Positions 62,651-64,000 of a stretch of DNA of 64,000 nucleotides are shown here, in pieces (positions within the stretch are counted from its first letter, which is position 1; each line of letters starts with the position of its first letter). The notes beneath the pieces are model-generated. The model made no database searches. It was not told the origin of the DNA and saw only the letters and a list, made by a program, of their open reading frames with translations. Source of the stretch: Cupriavidus basilensis (lineage in GTDB: Bacteria > Pseudomonadota > Gammaproteobacteria > Burkholderiales > Burkholderiaceae); NCBI RefSeq assembly GCF_000876015.1, contig NZ_BBQM01000024.1, positions 62,001-126,000 on the forward strand, in the 5' to 3' direction. Both the position numbers and the translations under genes were made by a program.

Positions 62651-63604
62651 ATGAAGCGCTTATTGGCCTGCGTGGCCATGCTGTGGGCCACCGTGGCCGC
62701 GGCCCAGTATCCCGACAAGCCGGTCAAGCTGGTGGTGCCGTTCGCGCCCGGCGGCAACATCGACTTCATCGCCCGCACCCTGCAATCGAAGCTGTCCGAA
62801 TACCTGGGCGTGTCGGTGGTGATCGACAACCGGCCCGGCGCGGGCGGCATTCTCGGCGCCGCCTACGCGGCCCGCCAGCCGGCGGACGGTTACACGCTGC
62901 TGCTGGCCAATACCGGCGTCATCGTGATCTACCCGGCCATCTACAAGCAGCTTTCGTATGATCCGCTGAAGGATTTCGTGCCGGTGGCCCGCGCCACCAC
63001 CAACGAGCTGGTGGCCGTGGTCAACCCTGGCGTGCCCGCGCGCGACCTGAAGGAATTCATTGCCTACAGCAAGTCGAGTGGCGGCAAGATCAGCGCGGCC
63101 GTGGCCGGCGTCGGCTCGTCGCAGCATTTCGCCATGGAGATGGTCAAGCGCAGCGCCGGCGTCGACATGCTGATGGTGCCGTACAAGGCCAGCGTGCCCG
63201 CGCTCAACGACGTGCTCGGCGGGCAGGTCCAGTTCATGGTCGACGCGCCGCCCGTGGTGCAGTCGTTCGTCCAGACCGGCCGCCTGCGCGCGCTGGCCGT
63301 CACCGGCAGCAAGCGGCTGGCCACGCTGCCCAACGTGCCGACCTTCACCGAGGCCGGCCTGCCGGGCATCGACGCCACCGGCTTCCAGGGCTTCCTCGCG
63401 CCGGCGGGCACGCCCGACGCGATCGTCAACACGGTGTCGCGCGCGGTGCTCAAGGCGCTGCAGCAGCCCGAGGTGATCCAGCAACTGCGCGGCCAGGGGC
63501 TGGAGCCCGCGGGCATGGACGCCAGGGCATTCAATGCCTTCGTGCACACCGAAGCGCCCAAGTGGGCAAATCTCGCCAAAGCCGCCAACATCAAGGCCGA
63601 CTGA
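62651..63604 (+). CDS. Bug/TctC-family periplasmic solute receptor
   Basis: The protein has 317 residues from the ATG at 62651, seven bases after GGAG. Signal peptide MKRLLACVAMLWATVAAA; mature start QYPDKPVKLVVPFAPGGNIDFIART. VIDNRPGAGGILGAAYAARQPADGYTLL, MVPYKASVPALNDVLGGQV and LPNVPTFTEAGLPGID are family blocks. It is the third orphan Bug receptor in the window. Its stop is separated by one base from the aldolase start, so both form one transcript under the operator-controlled promoter. Its ligand is probably the sugar acid or carboxylate used by this module. Confidence 0.94.
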   Translation: MKRLLACVAMLWATVAAAQYPDKPVKLVVPFAPGGNIDFIARTLQSKLSEYLGVSVVIDNRPGAGGILGAAYAARQPADGYTLLLANTGVIVIYPAIYKQLSYDPLKDFVPVARATTNELVAVVNPGVPARDLKEFIAYSKSSGGKISAAVAGVGSSQHFAMEMVKRSAGVDMLMVPYKASVPALNDVLGGQVQFMVDAPPVVQSFVQTGRLRALAVTGSKRLATLPNVPTFTEAGLPGIDATGFQGFLAPAGTPDAIVNTVSRAVLKALQQPEVIQQLRGQGLEPAGMDARAFNAFVHTEAPKWANLAKAANIKAD

Positions 63605-63605
63605 C

Positions 63606-64000
63606 ATGAAAACACCTGAAACCCTGCGACCGAACCGCTTCAAGGAAGGCTTGCGCGAGGGGCGCAAGCAGCCCGGCCTGTGGCTCACGCTCGAAAGCCC
63701 CCACGTCACCGAGGTGGTGGCCGGCTCCGGCTACGACTGGCTGCTGCTCGACATGGAGCACGCCTGCGTCGACGTCTCCCAGGTCGTCGACCACCTGCGC
63801 GCCGCGCAGGGCGGCACGGCGGAACTGGTGGTGCGCATCCCGGCCAACGAGCCGGTCGTGTTCAAGCGCCTGCTCGACGCCGGCATCCGCTCGTTCATGG
63901 TGCCGTTCGTGCAGTCCGCCGAGGAAGCGCGGCAGGCCGTGGCCGCCACGCGCTACCCGCCGCACGGCATCCGCGGCGTGAGCGGCAACATGCGCGCCAA
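63606..64000 (+). CDS. HpcH/HpaI-family class II aldolase, 3' end outside the window
   Basis: 131 codons are visible. GYDWLLLDMEHACVDVSQVVDHLRAAQ, VVRIPANEPVVFKRLLDAGIRSFMVPFVQSAEEARQAVAATRYPPHGIRGVSG are the classical HpcH/HpaI/GarL blocks; the His in DMEH and the Arg in VVRIP fall at the active site. The family cleaves 2-keto-3-deoxy or 2,4-dihydroxy-oxo acids to pyruvate and an aldehyde. With the dehydratase and aldehyde dehydrogenase it makes a coherent aldonic or aldaric acid route. The start lies one base after the Bug stop. Confidence 0.92.
   Translation, partial: MKTPETLRPNRFKEGLREGRKQPGLWLTLESPHVTEVVAGSGYDWLLLDMEHACVDVSQVVDHLRAAQGGTAELVVRIPANEPVVFKRLLDAGIRSFMVPFVQSAEEARQAVAATRYPPHGIRGVSGNMRA

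Overview
The window is one continuous, very GC-rich stretch of a beta-proteobacterial (Burkholderiales) genome. Three orphan TctC/Bug-type periplasmic receptors, a Burkholderiales-type trimeric porin, many LysR and GntR/FCD regulators and the codon use suggest a Cupriavidus/Ralstonia/Bordetella-like organism; the genus cannot be fixed from the sequence alone. There is almost no housekeeping content, no tRNA or rRNA gene, no CRISPR array and no transposase, so this looks like accessory catabolic territory, for example a chromid or secondary chromosome.

Layout. 1-500: 3' end of a NifQ-family molybdenum protein. 586-6947 (minus): operon of a C45-type Ntn hydrolase and a dipeptide/oligopeptide ABC transporter. 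7723-8772: porin. 8825-16730 (minus): catabolic cluster of FAH-type hydrolase, ACS-type MFS carrier, FMN 2-hydroxyacid oxidase, Fe(II)/2-oxoglutarate dioxygenase, zinc alcohol dehydrogenase, MetX-like hydrolase and a GntR regulator with two winged helices; two similar 20-bp operator candidates precede the hydrolase and the carrier. 17017-21168: class III CoA-transferase, Bug receptor, CitE-like lyase, LysR. 21194-23918: a second, paralogous LysR divergent from a GMC oxidoreductase. 24226-27132: membrane diguanylate cyclase and another double-winged-helix GntR. 27176-32650: Lrp regulator divergent from ornithine cyclodeaminase, aconitase-like enzyme and an AstE/AspA-like zinc deacylase. 32714-39414: collagen-like lipoprotein, alpha/beta hydrolase, YciI-like protein, acyl-CoA synthetase-like enzyme, a response regulator lacking its phospho-acceptor Asp, and a small unknown protein. 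39436-48512 (minus): complete pgaABCD exopolysaccharide (poly-beta-1,6-GlcNAc) operon followed by glmS and a secreted unknown. 49409-51696: unknown cytoplasmic protein and an SGNH-like lipoprotein without its catalytic Ser. 51982-57793: LysR divergent from a fumarase-superfamily lyase, Bug receptor and mandelate-racemase-like enzyme, then a TauD remnant and a second MetX-like hydrolase. 57911-64000: sugar-acid dehydratase (IlvD/Edd), GntR, aldehyde dehydrogenase, Bug receptor and the start of an HpcH/HpaI aldolase.

How it works together. Most of the DNA consists of self-contained carboxylate or sugar-acid modules, each with its own regulator. The clearest regulatory unit is the last one: the palindrome TCAATA-N4-TATTGA (one copy degenerate) lies before the dehydratase, the aldehyde dehydrogenase and the Bug gene, and in two of the three it overlaps a TTGACA -35 box with 17-bp spacing, which points to repression by the local GntR protein. 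A dispersed ~100-115 bp palindromic repeat occurs twice, at 20154-20252 and 50309-50422. All functional statements come from reading motifs; no database search was run.
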